Shown here piece by piece: positions 1 to 11,992 of a stretch of 64,000 nt of DNA. How positions within the stretch are numbered: position 1 is the stretch's first letter; every line of letters starts with the position of its first letter. The notes under the pieces were generated by a model. That model saw only the letters and a program-made list of their open reading frames with translations. It did no database searches and was not told the origin of the DNA. The DNA lies in contig NC_071388.1 of the NCBI RefSeq assembly GCF_022682495.2, positions 85,747,073 through 85,811,072 of the forward strand, in the 5' to 3' direction. The translations under genes and the position numbers were made by a program. The DNA comes from Desmodus rotundus. Lineage: Eukaryota > Chordata > Mammalia > Chiroptera > Phyllostomidae.

Positions 1-638
1 GAAACAGAGGTTCACTGGGAGTCATTTCATTCTTTCTCCTTACCTGTGATAGAGTATCCTGTTTGACAATCACGAAACATTAGCTTTGGAAGAGATTCCA
101 GAATATTGCTGAAAATATGGTTTAGGGCACACTGGGTTGTTTCAGTTTAATTGTTGCTCTTTGTTTCTCTTGATGAAAGTTTGTTCATCCTAACAAATAC
201 AAATAAGTTAAGGATAAAAATGTTTATTTTGAGGGGATGGTCCTAATTGCATGTTAGACTGAGTTCCTATTTACCCATGAATCCTTTCAGTTTACTAATT
301 ACTGAGTATGTGCAGTTGTACCACTCAAACTGGTTTTTATATGTTATTGTATTTTCATGTGCTTTCTTAGTGTTGATGTACATACATTTGTTTCTAATAA
401 TCAGTTTTTTCCTTCTTACAACTTGCTTTTTTCCAGCTATCAACTACTATTATTTTATCTTATTTTCACAGATTCTTAGATCTAATATTTTTAATACTGA
501 AGTCTTAGATATTCATGAATAAATTTTATTAATCCATGTTTAATATTGTTCTTTTATAAGTTACATTTAATTATTTATTTTATCTGAGAGCTTATCCATA
601 AGTTACTGCTCTTCTACTTTAATTTCTGCTAATTGTTT
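1..638. other. AT-rich sequence, nothing assigned
   Basis: No repeat family, RNA gene or plausible coding exon was recognised here. The one open frame, about 90 codons from 247, is hydrophobic and T-rich, as expected by chance in this base composition. The right limit is the TSD of the RPL23A pseudogene. Confidence 0.5.
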
Positions 639-653
639 CCTAATCTAACTTTT
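639..653. repeat. Target-site duplication, left copy (RPL23A pseudogene)
   Basis: The 15-bp string CCTAATCTAACTTTT at 639-653 recurs exactly at 1210-1224 on the other side of the RPL23A pseudogene. This is the signature of LINE-1 target-primed reverse transcription of a cellular mRNA. Confidence 0.9.
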
Positions 654-1209
<556 letters not shown>

Positions 1210-1224
1210 CCTAATCTAACTTTT
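1210..1224. repeat. Target-site duplication, right copy (RPL23A pseudogene)
   Basis: Exact repeat of 639-653, directly upstream of the pseudogene start on the minus strand. Confidence 0.9.
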
Positions 1225-2567
1225 ATTTGTCTTCTATATAGCTGTCTTATTTATTCTATTGACTTTTTTCTATAATTTCTCTAATTAATAAATAATATCT
1301 AAAAATTAGAACAGAATAAAACTGAGTGGAAGCAAGATCAGGACCAGAAATACTCTGCTGTGAAGCTCACCACACAGCCTTCTTTAGTAGAATAATTATA
1401 GCATAAAGTCATAGTCTGTCAACACGAAGAATAAAAATAGTCAATTTATAAGGCCAAATGATAATTTTTCTAGGACTCATACTATAATGTCTTAAAGTAT
1501 AAAAATGAGTCTTTTAATACCTTTCTGAAAACTAAAATTAGTATGTAATTTAATCATTCGTTCATAGGCACTTAAACCAATCTAAAAGCTCAAAACACAA
1601 TGAGACAGGAATAGATGGCTTTGACAGTGGCACCAAGATAGAATTCTTTTCTGCTTTTCTTAGTCACTGCTGAAATGAGTTCCTCTGTTGTGTCATAACC
1701 TGGGCCAGGACACCATTATGCTACATGTATGAATGAGTTGTCATCTGAAATTAATTCTCCTCCAAAGCATGCCTCAGAAATTTGTGGGAAATCCTTGAAG
1801 AATAAAAATGCTTTATAAATATAAAACAACTGACAAGAGATTTGATCCCTCAAGCAATATAAAAGTTATAGAAATTAACCACAGGAGGATTTCTGACTAA
1901 AATATTTCAAGAGACTTTTTGATTGGAGAACTCATGGTATTAGAATAACTACATTTATTTAAAAATAGGTAATAGATATAACTGAGATATTTATTTAGAA
2001 GAAAATATCCTTTCTGCATAATTCTGGAAAATAAGAGATATTGCTGGGCAAATGAACATCTTAAGAGTTTACATGAAACCAAAAGGCAAATAAGTATTCC
2101 CAACTGTTCTGAAAATATGGTTCTAAAAATGTTTTCCATAATTTCTATTTTTTTGTTTATGTCAGAATCCAACAAGCAGAACAAGACCTGATTGAAGGCA
2201 AATCAAGCCTTTGGTGAAGAACCCACGAGTAGCTGACACAGGAGACTGTAAAGTAAAGCATTCCCTGTCCCATCCCATCTCCCCGTCTGCACCCCCTGCA
2301 CCTCACCTCATTTGCTCTGGTTAGTTGGTAATTCCCCCGATGTACGTGCACATGTAGCCCAACCCACCCCACCCTCCAGGAGATGATCCCCTTTCAGACC
2401 TCCAAGGTCTAATCCCTGGTATCAGAATAGATGGACCCAAATTTTACTTCCTAAAATTATTTTGATAGAACCATGGATTTGTAAGCTGCTGTGGCTTATG
2501 CATAGAATAAACATATAATGTATCACAAAATCACACTATTTGTGAGGGAGTAAAGGGGCTCAATATC
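1225..2567. other. Unassigned AT-rich sequence
   Basis: No family recognised. 2240-2400 is C-rich with scattered CCCACCCC-type strings but no conserved frame. The short open frames on both strands (around 1897-2372) have no recognisable domains. Confidence 0.4.
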
Positions 2568-2572
2568 GTTAC

Positions 2573-3659
2573 TGTATTAGTTAACTATTGATGTGGACAC
2601 TGGCCCCCAGTGTCTGTGGCGTTGTGGATGAGAGGAGACAAATTCACACAGACTACCGAAGTCCTGTGGAGAAAAAGGGATGACACAGCCACTCCCTCAA
2701 AAGGAGAACACCCCAACCCTTGCCTTGACAAGGTTTTATTGGCTTTCTAATAGCATACATCAAAGAAGGCTCTCAGCTCTCATTCATTATGCTCAGGTTT
2801 GCTTTAGGTAATTACTTTTTACAGATAGCAAAGGAAAAGGATGTTACTGATTACTTCCTACAGATTAACAAGAAAAAAATGTTGCAAATGCAAGGGAACG
2901 ATAAGAGTAATTGGTCTGGTTACACTTCATTCAGTCCTTGGGAGAATTAGCACAGACTTCAGGAAGTTACTTTAAAGATATGCAGTAAGCATTTACTGCC
3001 TCAACTCAGAGTGAGGGAGTTTTAGCAGGAACAAGTTACAAAGCAGCCTAGGTATAACACAGGCCTGATTCCCCATGGGAGAACCAATCTGTGGGTTTGG
3101 CATCCTGCGTGCCACCATGCGCCTATGGGCCTTCTCAGAGGGCTGAGCTACATTTGCCATTCCACGCAGATAGGTTCCCTATAAACTATTACTGCTGCAA
3201 CAAATTACTACAAATTTAGTGACTTAAAACAACACAAATATACTTACTGTATTGCAGTTCTAGAGGTCTGAAGTCCAAAATCGGTCTCATTGGGCTAAAT
3301 TCAAGGCATTGCCAGCGTTGGCTCTTCGTAGACATTCTGAGGGCAGAATCTGATCCCTCACCCTTTGTATCTTCTAGGAGCTGCCTGCATTCCTTGACAC
3401 ATGGCCCCTTCTCATGTCACTTCAGCCTCAGGCTGCATCATCACCTGTCCTACTACTAACTCTGACACTCCTGCCTCCTTCCCAAAAGTACTCTTGTCAT
3501 TACATTGGGCCGATCCAGATAACCCAAAATAACCTCTCCATCTCAGGATCCTTAAGGGAATCACATCTTTTGAGTCTCTGTTACTATGGAAGGCAATAAA
3601 CTCAGGTTCTGGGGATGAGGACACAGATGTCTTTCAGGGATGTTATTCATCTTACCATG
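2573..3659 (-). mobile_element. MLT1-type (ERVL-MaLR) solo LTR, interrupted by another LTR
   Basis: Read on the minus strand, the sequence follows the ancient MaLR LTR pattern: an opening near 3659 with a transition around the phrase for GATGTC/CACAGATGTC, then a block around 3510 complementary to the family's GGGTGGGCCCAATG region, and the terminal ATAAATTTG-like/TTGTTTTAAG block near 3220-3240. The ancient LTR is flanked by a 5-bp TSD, GTTAC, at 2568-2572 and 3660-3664. It is split after 2588 by a 595-bp younger LTR; removing that insert and one copy of its TSD leaves about 486 bp, a normal MLT1 length. Old and diverged, with no coding capacity. Confidence 0.8.
2589..3183 (-). mobile_element. 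Solo LTR, family B (class II-like, 6-bp TSD), inserted in the MLT1 LTR
   Basis: This 595-bp insert is flanked by a perfect 6-bp TSD, AACTAT, at 2583-2588 and 3184-3189, and removing it restores the MLT1 LTR. On the minus strand it starts TATAGGG and ends CACATCA. The terminal CA is canonical, and the start matches the TG start of the plus-strand family-B copy except for one base. A polyadenylation signal on the minus strand lies near 2735 (AATAAAACC), as expected at an LTR R region. It aligns over its whole length with the copies at 13249-13810 and 13811-14372. The 6-bp duplication favours a class II (ERVK/betaretrovirus-like) origin. No internal viral sequence remains. Confidence 0.8.
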
Positions 3660-3769
3660 GTTACTATAGGTCAGAAGGTATAAATTAGGACTATCCCCCC
3701 CAAAAAACTGGACACTGGGTCACCCTTCCTAATGAGCAATCAGAGATAGAATAGACAGAACTGAACATC

Positions 3770-4080
3770 TATTGCCATCTTCCCTGTTTTCTTGCCGTTG
3801 CCAAGTCCTGTTATGCTCTCCCTTTGCCCACCCACAGTCTCATGTCTGTTGTTTGAAATAACTCCTGCTGTTCAAGGCCCATTCTGAAAGCCACCTCTGC
3901 CATGAAAGCTACCCAGCTCAGATGAATCAGTCCCTTCCCTGCTCCTATTTCAGGGTGGATTTATGACATTCCTACTGTACTTGTCACACCTACCCAATTT
4001 AATAGAAATACAATTGTGAAAGTGTCTTTTCTCTCCTACTAGAAGTAAGCTCTTGATGACACAGACCAAACTGTAGGCCA
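3770..4080 (+). repeat. Possible LINE-2 fragment
   Basis: A weak match in spirit to L2 3'-end sequence: TGTACTTGTCACACC, then a stretch near 4040 resembling the L2 phrase in which a gene-like text runs AAGCTCTTGATGACACAG. Diverged, boundaries approximate. Confidence 0.35.
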
Positions 4081-4321
4081 AAGATAGCTGCCAGCATCCA
4101 AAACATGCACCAGAAACATGTCCTCACCCATATCCAGGCCGAGGTCTGTTAGTGCAGCCGCCCCAAGACAAATTCCCATCAGCTTATCTAGGCAACCAAC
4201 CAAGTACATGGGTTACTTGATACACAAGACAACTGAGGAGTGCTTTCTACACACTAACGAGAAGAAACTTCTTTCGGACTGTGTTAAAGCCCACATTTTG
4301 ATGCAACTGGATCTACTAGTC

Positions 4322-4474
4322 CAGGGGTCCCCAACCTCCCTCCTCCCCATCCGCGGACACCCTCACACTACCACCTGAGCTCCACCTCCTGTCTCCCTCC
4401 CAACCCCACCCCAGTCTGTGGAAAAGTTGTCTTCCACAAAACCGGTCCCTTGTACTGAAGCTTGGGGACCGCTG
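4322..4474 (+). mobile_element. Non-autonomous hAT-superfamily DNA transposon
   Basis: The element has clear terminal inverted repeats: CAGGGGTCCCCAA at the left and the complement of CAGCGGTCCCCAA at the right. The flanks are an 8-bp duplication with two transitions, TACTAGTC at 4314-4321 and TATTAGCC at 4475-4482, the TSD length typical of hAT elements. Internal phrases (CTGAGCTCCACCTCCTGTC, GTGGAAAAGTTGTCTTCCAC-like) fit a well-known ancient mammalian hAT family with a large internal deletion. No transposase. Confidence 0.8.
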
Positions 4475-4482
4475 TATTAGCC

Positions 4483-5399
4483 AACATGATTCTTATCGAT
4501 AGGACGCTACCCCACCCTGCCCCTGTATCTGGTTATCCTGGTTATTCAACACAGAAACAAAAAACACTTTTGATAGAGTTTAATTATAAACTAAGTGCTT
4601 TCAGATGTTCATCAACAATCAAAACTCATTAGAGCTAGTTTTTGTGGGGGTCTTTTTTGGTTTTTTTAATGGCATTGAGATCTTTCTTTATCAAGTGTAA
4701 ATATACAAGCTGCTAGAATTCCACTTAGTTATTTCTTTAAAAACTATACATAATTGTAGAGGTAATAATTGGAATCCACAAGAAGTTATGTTATTTGGTG
4801 GACCCCAATCAAGAAAATGTAGATACTGAAATAACCAAAAATAGCCCTTGCTACGTTTGCTTCACCAGATGCCCCCGCAACACAATTACAATACTTTTAG
4901 CCAGATTTTAGTATGCCAGAAACTGGGAGAGTAGTAAACATTGCAGAATGACTTATTAGGAAAGGGCTCTGGAAATCATCCAGACCACTTTTTTTCTTTC
5001 CATTATTAATCATTCCTAAGCTCATTCACAACCCAGGAAAAGAAAGGCCAAAAATAGCCACTGAACCAAGCCTATTGTGAAGCAGCTGTCTTTGGTGCAA
5101 GAAAGCAAGCAGACAGTTGGAAGTCCAAGTGCAGAGAGTAAACAGAGGCTATATCAAAACAGCAATCATGCTAATCACCAATTTGTTAGCAAATGTGCTA
5201 CACTTTGTATTTTCAAAGCATCGTACCATCATTCATTAATTAATGAGCAATGATTACTATTGCAGTGCCGTATAAATTTATGTGCAAGATTTGAAAAGTT
5301 GTTTCATATAGTGTGCACTTAACAAGTGAGAGTTTTCTTTCCTTTCTGTTGTTCTTTCTTAGTTTGTTTCCCACTAAACAAGCTGTGCCGTGTTCTCTG
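4483..5399. other. Unassigned sequence
   Basis: No repeat family or exon recognised. It contains a short T-rich run near 4650 and otherwise mixed AT-rich sequence. Confidence 0.4.
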
Positions 5400-5715
5400 T
5401 GACTTTTCTGTTTTAACTTATGCTATTCCTTCTACCAGGAGCATTCTTCCCCAGGTAACTCCTGTCCATCTATTAGGTACCAGCTTAAACATCACTTTCT
5501 CCCAGAGATCATTCCCCAGCCCTGCTCAGCTATTTCAAGGACTCCCTCAAACCCCCTCAGAGAGCCTTTCACCCTCTATTCAACTGCCATTCTGGACTAT
5601 TGGTTCTGTGAGGGCAGAGGCCTCATATGTACTGTTCACCTGGCACAGTCCCCTAGCACAGTGAATAACACATGGTAGTCACCCCGTAACTGTTTCTGAA
5701 GTGAACAAAAGAATC
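5400..5715 (+). repeat. LINE-2 (L2) 3' fragment
   Basis: Typical L2 text: an exon-like stretch about ACATCACTTTCTCCCAGAG, then a T/G block with GTGAGGGCAGAGGCC, then CCTAGCACAGTG followed by a diverged GGCACATAGTAGG-like motif near 5660. Ancient, mammal-wide, no intact frame. Confidence 0.7.
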
Positions 5716-5784
5716 GCCTGTGAGAGAGAGAGCTAAAAAACAGGCTATTATTGCTAACATGAGTCCCCACCCTATAAGAATGAA

Positions 5785-5965
5785 TCCGCTCAGCATTCTA
5801 GATGCTTTATCTCATTTAGTGCTCACTATGTTACTTTGAGGCGGGTACCTGATGGGACAGTAAAGTGACAGTCATTGGCCCATGATCACACTACCAGTCA
5901 GTGGTGAAACTGAGGCTGAGTCACAGGTTTCCTGATTCCAAACCTTCACCTCTCCAAAAGTAGTG
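5785..5965 (-). repeat. MIR SINE
   Basis: Reads as the reverse complement of the MIR core: TTTATCTCATTTAGTGCTCAC, GAGGCGGGTACC, GATCACACTACCAGTCAGTG and GAAACTGAGGCTGAGTCAC. The order and spacing match the family. Confidence 0.75.
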
Positions 5966-5994
5966 AGGAAGATAATAGTTGGCCCCTGAAATCT

Positions 5995-6488
5995 AAGAAG
6001 TGGTCTGACACAGCCAGGTTTCACTGTTACCACTAACTGGACCGAACTCAGTGGCTAGCCCATGCTTTCCCCTGGTTACACATGAACAGCCTCACAGCAC
6101 ACCACCAGACAAGGTCACTCTGAGGCCATGAGACAAAACAAGGCCACTTCATAATTTTGTCTAAACACAGACCAAAAACTATGGTCACTGAGAAAAACTC
6201 ACAAAATACCAAACAGCCCCCTCTCCTGGATAGTATGAGTTTACGCTGCTTCTTTGCCAATCATAGAACTACCCTCACTTCCTAGAGTGAACCTCTGCTT
6301 CCTGCAACTTCCCTCAAAATCATGCATCAAAGCCTAAATCCTATAATCACCCTTTTTACCATCCTCTTACTGAAATGTGCCACTGTTCCCACTGTGTGTT
6401 CTCCCTCGCTGCAGTGAGTAATAAACTCCAGGCCAGTTCCTGGTGGTCTCTGGCTGGAGGACGCTGACAGCGAGTTAGGCAGGACCAT
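5995..6488 (+). mobile_element. Probable solo LTR of an endogenous retrovirus
   Basis: The block has the look of an ERV LTR: a C/A-rich U3, then CAATCATAGAACTACCC and, near 6416, AGTAATAAACTCC, a polyadenylation signal in R-U5 position about 65 bp before the apparent end at GTTAGGCA. I could not find a convincing TSD, so both ends are approximate and the family is unassigned. Confidence 0.5.
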
Positions 6489-6644
6489 CCACTGGGTTGG
6501 AGAAAGAAAATGCTAGAACTTTCATTTCTAAATCTTTATTTAAAAGAATAGGAAAAGTAATCCTAATCAATATTTAACAGCTTATAAACCTAGCTCTCTT
6601 CCTTTACTCTCTGTGAAATGGCCACAAATAAGGTCTACAAAATA

Positions 6645-6935
6645 ACTAGAGAGTCACAAAAGGTCAAATATTATACGATTCCACTTATATAAGATAACCA
6701 GAGCAGTCAAAACTATAGAAACAGAAGGTAAAATGGTGATTTCCCGGGGCTGAGAGGGGGAAGAATGAGGAGTTGCTGTTCCATGGGAGCAGAGTTTCAG
6801 TTTAGCAAGATGAAAAAGTTCTGGAGATCTGCTGTACCACAATGTAAATACAGTCGACACCACTGAACTGCACACTTAAAAATGATGTCAACAGTAAATT
6901 CTATGTGTTTTTTTTACAACAACTACAAAAAAGAA
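6645..6935 (+). mobile_element. Old LINE-1 (L1M-type) 3' end
   Basis: Carries the old L1 3' UTR sequence: ATTCCACTTATATAAG, AACTATAGAAACAGA, GGGGCTGAGAGGGGG and then CACTGAACTGCACACTTAAA, ending in an A-rich tail. It is 5'-truncated and non-coding. Confidence 0.75.
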
Positions 6936-7128
6936 ACTACAGAGAAGAATCCAAGTTTCTCCAGAGGATGTGAAAGCCATAGTGTTTCTCCCCCTGGACA
7001 CGGCAACACACTGCTGTTGACATGTGTTCGGTTACATGAATTTATGGGGTATATCAGCTTAAGTAGAATGTATAAAATATTTTGTCATGATATAAGGAGT
7101 ATCCAAGGAAATTTTTATCCAAACACAA

Positions 7129-7374
7129 TAATGGTTCTCAATCTTGACTGTATATGAGAATAACCTGGGATGTTTTTGAAAAATACCACCTGCTGAGTCC
7201 CGCTGCATATCAGTTAGATCAGAAATATCAATTAAATCAGAATCCTCTCGGAGTGGAGCCTAGACACTCGTTTTTTGTTTGTTTGTTTGGGGTTGGTGTT
7301 TTGGAGAAGCAAAGTTTGTTTTACTTGATTCTTGGTGTTCCAAGTGATTCTAACATGTAGCTAGCAGTTAAGAG
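7129..7374 (+). mobile_element. MER5-type hAT-Charlie fragment
   Basis: Begins TAATGGTTCTCAATCTTGA, close to the MER5 terminal repeat, continues GAGAATAACCTGGGATG, and closes with GTTAAGAGCCACTG. A TTTG run (7270-7290) has expanded inside it. The 8-bp flanks match only partly. Confidence 0.6.
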
Positions 7375-8042
7375 CCACTGAAAACAGAGGCCCCCTGGTT
7401 ATCTCAGGACAAAGTACTTGAGGGTTCTTAAACTTAAGGCCTGAGGCACATTGTTCTTTTACAACTGACAAGTGTGCCTAATTTGTTGACCTCTTCTGCA
7501 ATGAAAAATTGCTATGAATAGTATGCTACTTAGCAGGGTTTTTTTTTTAAAAAAAAAAATGCATAACTGTTATCTTTCCTTTTGAGGAAAAAGTAACACT
7601 TTCATAATGAGTGAAATAATTGCCACTTTTCAAAAAAAAAAGTGATACAGAGAAGGAATTTTGAAAATGTGGGTTGGACATGGTTCCATCATTTTGTTGC
7701 TGAAAAAGTGATATCATCATAGCTGTCTAATCCAAAACTTGAAAACAAAGCCTTCTAACCCATTTAAAAAGCATGTTAGTAAATTTAGGGCCCAGTGTTA
7801 AAAATATAAAACCTTCATATTAATTTGTAAGAAGACTTGGTCGTCATGAATGAATATGGTAATTTATTGTACAAATTTCAAGTAAAACTTTTTGGACAGA
7901 ATTGAAAAATTGGTGTCACAAATTAAAATTTCTTAGCCATTTATACTTTTTTTCATTTTAATCTGCATATCTTTGTGAGGTTCCCCCCCCACCCCAGAAA
8001 ACAATTAAAATAAAATACACAACCAGAACTTTGAATTGCTAT
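7375..8042. other. Unassigned AT-rich sequence
   Basis: Contains homopolymer runs near 7545 and 7630 and a C-run at 7983-7990. No family or exon recognised. It resumes at 12227 after the L1 insertion. Confidence 0.4.
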
Positions 8043-8056
8043 AAAAGAAAATGCTG
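8043..8056. repeat. Target-site duplication of the 8-12 kb L1, left copy
   Basis: AAAAGAAAATGCTG, repeated exactly at 12213-12226. Defines the L1 insertion as one event. Confidence 0.9.
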
Positions 8057-8904
8057 GGATCCAAGATGGTGGAGGAGTGAGTGGAAGTTACACGAACCTC
8101 CTCCCAGGACCAATCTAGAACTGCAACTAAATTGTGGAAAAGTCATCCAGAATAAAAACTGCACAATAGCAGGAGAGAAGCCTTATAACCACAAACAAAC
8201 AGAAGAAACAGCTTCAACAAAATGTGGCTGGTAGGAAGTGTAGAGGGGGTGTGAGAGGGCTGGCTGGGCTCCCACAGGCAGCAGCTTAAGTGTGATCCCC
8301 CTGAGAAGTGTGGGGTCTAAACCCTAAGCTGGCCTACCCAGCCTGCAGCACCAGAGCCCAAAAGGTACACAGATAACAACCACTTGCAAAGAGCAGCTGG
8401 GTTTCTCTCTACCAGAGACAGATGGCTAGAGACTCAAAGAGCTGTTTAAAGGACCAACACATAAATTTTCATATGCAGCCACTTACCCTGGGCTACAGCA
8501 AATGTGGGGGCAGAGTGAACTAGAGATGCTTGAGGAGAGACTGGGGATGGAGGCTTTGGGAAGAAGACTGAGAGAGCAGCCACTAGGATCCCAGTGCTGA
8601 ATCATCCCTCATACTGCAGCAACCATCCTGCTCAGGCAGGCCACTCCCCTCCAAGAGGCAGCAGCCTGAGGGAAGCGATAGCCCGGCCCCCACAGGATAC
8701 TCTGCTCCACCTGTGGTGCTTAAGCCTCACTGCTGAGTGCAGAGTGACTAGATTAACAATTGAAGGAGATAGCCACAGACAGTAGATCCCTGGTAGTTTT
8801 GAACAGGCTGCCTAAGGACAGACTGGGACACCATCTGACATCATCAGAGGTGGATCCAGAAAGAAAAAACAGTGGTAAATACTAGATGCTACCAGGACTA
8901 AATC

Positions 8905-10055
8905 CACAGTGGTCTTCTCCATGATTTGCAATATTTTCTTTCCTGCACAGTTTTTTAACATTCATTTCTTGTCCTTCAAGTTTGTGCATATCAAGCCACT
9001 AGATCTTATATTATAGTTTATTTCAATTCTCATATTTCGCTCCTCCCTTCTCTTACCCCATTTTACCTTCTTCTTTCCTATTATTTTTGTTTTAAATTTT
9101 GTTTTCTCTCTTGCTACCTCTTGTTTCCATTCTTCACTCTTACTATTTCTCCCCAATCCAGCCTCTCAAACCTAATTTTCCTGTCAATGGTCATCTCATA
9201 TTCTTTTTCTGCTCTTAAAATACCCACATTTTCTCTCTACCTTTAGCAATTCTTGCTCATTGGTTGTGGATAGGGTAGTTGTTGTTGCATTTTTTCAATT
9301 TTATCTCTAGATCTTCACTATTCTTATATTTCAAATCTCAGATTTTATCATTTCCCTCTTCTACTCCATTCTACATTCAACCTGCTCATTCTTTATTTTA
9401 ATCTCAATTTTTAACTTTTCCCTGCTTAGCCTGTTCTTTTTTTCTTTTCTATTTTTTCTTTCATCTTGCCCTTTCTTTTTTCCATCTCAAATTTTAATTT
9501 TTCCCTTTCTTAGCCTGGGTTTTGTTCCTCACTCTTAGTATCCCATCTCCCTTTATCATCTCAAAATCACTTCTCATTCCTCTACACATCTCCCAAGCTT
9601 TTCTTTTTTCCATCTTATTCCTATCCCACCTATATTAATCTTAGGTCATTTGTTGTTGAAAGTGTGGTGGTGGATCTTTTTCTCCAATACGGGTTCATGT
9701 TTATTATTATTATTATTTATTTACTTCCCTTTCCTGTTCCTTACTCTCTCTCACTTTATTTTATTTTCTTTCAATTTCTGTTTACACCTATCACTATATG
9801 CTTCCCTTCTCTTACTCCATTCCACCTTCTTCACTCCCTTTTTTATTTATGATGTAAATTTTACTTTCTCTTTTTGCATTGTTCCAATTCCCTACGCTTA
9901 TTAGTAACCTCCCTCTACTCTCTCAAAATCATTTTTCTTTCAATAGGTCATTTCATATCCACTCTCCTTTTTTATAATAGTCTCAGTCTCTTTACACCAT
10001 TATTAATACTGGTTCATTTGCTGTTGATAGTGGGATTTTGGGTGGAAATTATGTT
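8905..10055 (+). repeat. Three diverged ~375-bp pyrimidine-rich monomers inside the L1
   Basis: The stretch is overwhelmingly T/C and has a recurring pattern. A landmark of the form G(T)TCATTNGTTGTNGATAG occurs at about 9255, 9644 and 10012 (spacings about 389 and 368). A second landmark, TCTCAAA followed by T/C-rich text, occurs at 9164, 9560 and 9921. A third, CCCTTCTCTTAC(C/T)CCATT, occurs at 9045 and 9804, two periods apart. This indicates tandem monomers, similar in concept to the promoter monomers known from murine L1 5' UTRs. The alignment was done by eye and monomer edges are approximate. Confidence 0.65.
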
Positions 10056-10199
10056 TGCAGGTGTGAGTTTGTTTCCTGGGCTGTGTGGTTTTGTTCTGGC
10101 ATCACCTGCACAACAGCATACAAGATGTGGTGGGTGGAGAGACCCTCAGTCAACCAGCTGGAAAGAAGGACCCACCAAATAATGACCCAACAACAATTT

Positions 10200-11992
10200 A
10201 AATGCAATTACATCCACGGAGCCAATATAAATGGCATAAAAGGCATCCCCAGAGCATCAATGATGGGCTAGATCAAATGGACTTAATTGATATATACAGA
10301 AGTTTTTGCCCCAAAGAAACAAACTACATTCTTTTCAAATGCACATGGAATGTTTTCAAAGTTAGACCACATGGTAGGACACAAAACAAACCTCAACAAA
10401 TTCAAGAAAATTGAAATCATATCAAGAATTTTTCTGGATGACAATGGCTTAAAACTAGAAACCAATCTCAAGGAAAAAACTCAAAAACAGTCAGATTCAT
10501 GGAGATTGAATAACACATTATTTAAAAAATGAATGTATTAGCAATGAGATCAAGGAAAAAATCAAAAATTTCTGGAAACAAATGAAAATGAATACACAAC
10601 AGCCCAAAACCTATGGGACACAGCAGTCCTAAGAGGGAAGTTCATAGCAATACAAGCCTACCTAAAAAAGATAGAAACATTTCAAATAAAAAACCTAACA
10701 CTACTTATACAAGAACTGGAGGAACAACAAACAAAGCACAGAGCAAGTAGAAGGAAAGAAATAATCAAGATCAGAGCAGAATTAAATGACATAGAGACTA
10801 AAAGAACAATTCAAAGACTCAATAAACTGAGGAGCTGATTCTTTGATAAAATAAATAAAAATGACAAGCCTTTAACCAGACTCATCAAGATAAAAAGAGA
10901 GGACCCACATAAATAAAATCAGAAATGAAAGAATTTACAACCAATACCACAGAAATACAAAGGATTGTATGAAATTACTATGAACAACTATATTCCAAGA
11001 AATTTGAAAACCTAGGTGAAATGGACAAATTTCTAGAAAAATATAATCTTCCAAGTCTGAATCAAGAAGAAGCAGAAAGCATGATCAGACTAAAAACAGC
11101 TAGTGAAATTGAAGCAGTAATCAAAAACTCCTGGCACACAAAAGCCCTGGACCAGACGGTTTCACAGGAGAATTTTACAAAACATTTAAGGAAGAGCTAA
11201 CCTATATCCTTCACAGACTATTCCAAAAAAATCCAAGAAGAAGGAAGTCTCCCAAACTCTTTTTATGAGGCCAGCACCATCCTAATCACAAAACCAAATA
11301 AAGACACAAGAAGGAAAGAAAACTACAGGCCAATATCATTGATGAATATAGATGCTAAAATCCTCAAACAAAAAAACATTGGCAAACCGCATCCAGCAAT
11401 ACATTAAAAAGATCATATGCCATGACCAAGTGGGATTCATCCCATGGATGCAAGGGTGGTACAGTATTCACAAATTAGTAAACTTAATACATCACATAAA
11501 CAAAAGGAAAGACAAAAATCATATGATCATATCAATAGATGCGGAAAAAGCATTTGATAAGGTACAGCACCTATCTATTATAAAAACACTCAGCAAAGTG
11601 GGAGTAGAGGGATACTTCAACATGATAAAGGCCATATGTGAGAAACCTACAGCCAACATCATACTCAATGGGCAAAAACTAAAAGCTTTCCCCCTAAGAT
11701 GAGGAACAAGACAAGAATGTCACTTTTACCACTTCTATTCAACATAATATTGGAAGTCCTAGTCACAATGATCAGATAAGGAAAAAAAATAAAAGGCATG
11801 CAAACTGGAAAGGAGGAAGTAAAACTGTCATTGTTTGCAGATGACATGATAGTGTACATAGAAAACCCTATAGAGACCACCGAAAAACTACTTAACCTAA
11901 TCAGTGAATTTGGCAAAATGGCAGGATACAACATAATCAACAAAACAATCAAGGGATCAAAACAGAACCAGAGACATAAGAATAAAGAATAA
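10200..11992 (+). pseudogene. L1 ORF2 fragment (endonuclease C-terminus and reverse transcriptase), broken
   Basis: Translations in shifting frames give the end of the L1 endonuclease (QMDLIDIYRSF, then the block ending GHKTNLNKFKKIEIISR), the linker, and the RT domain. Near 11390-11700 an open run of 116 codons holds [13 protein letters not shown] and [10 protein letters not shown]. The catalytic FADD is visible near 11836-11847 in the string [11 protein letters not shown]. The first ~170 endonuclease residues and everything after roughly RT motif C are missing, including the Cys-rich C-terminal domain. Frameshifts and stops separate the blocks. It cannot encode an active protein. Confidence 0.85.

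Noticed and set aside
9180..10050. CRISPR-like or satellite array from the spaced recurring motifs
   Set aside because: Period about 375 bp, diverged copies inside an L1, eukaryotic context; better read as tandem monomers.
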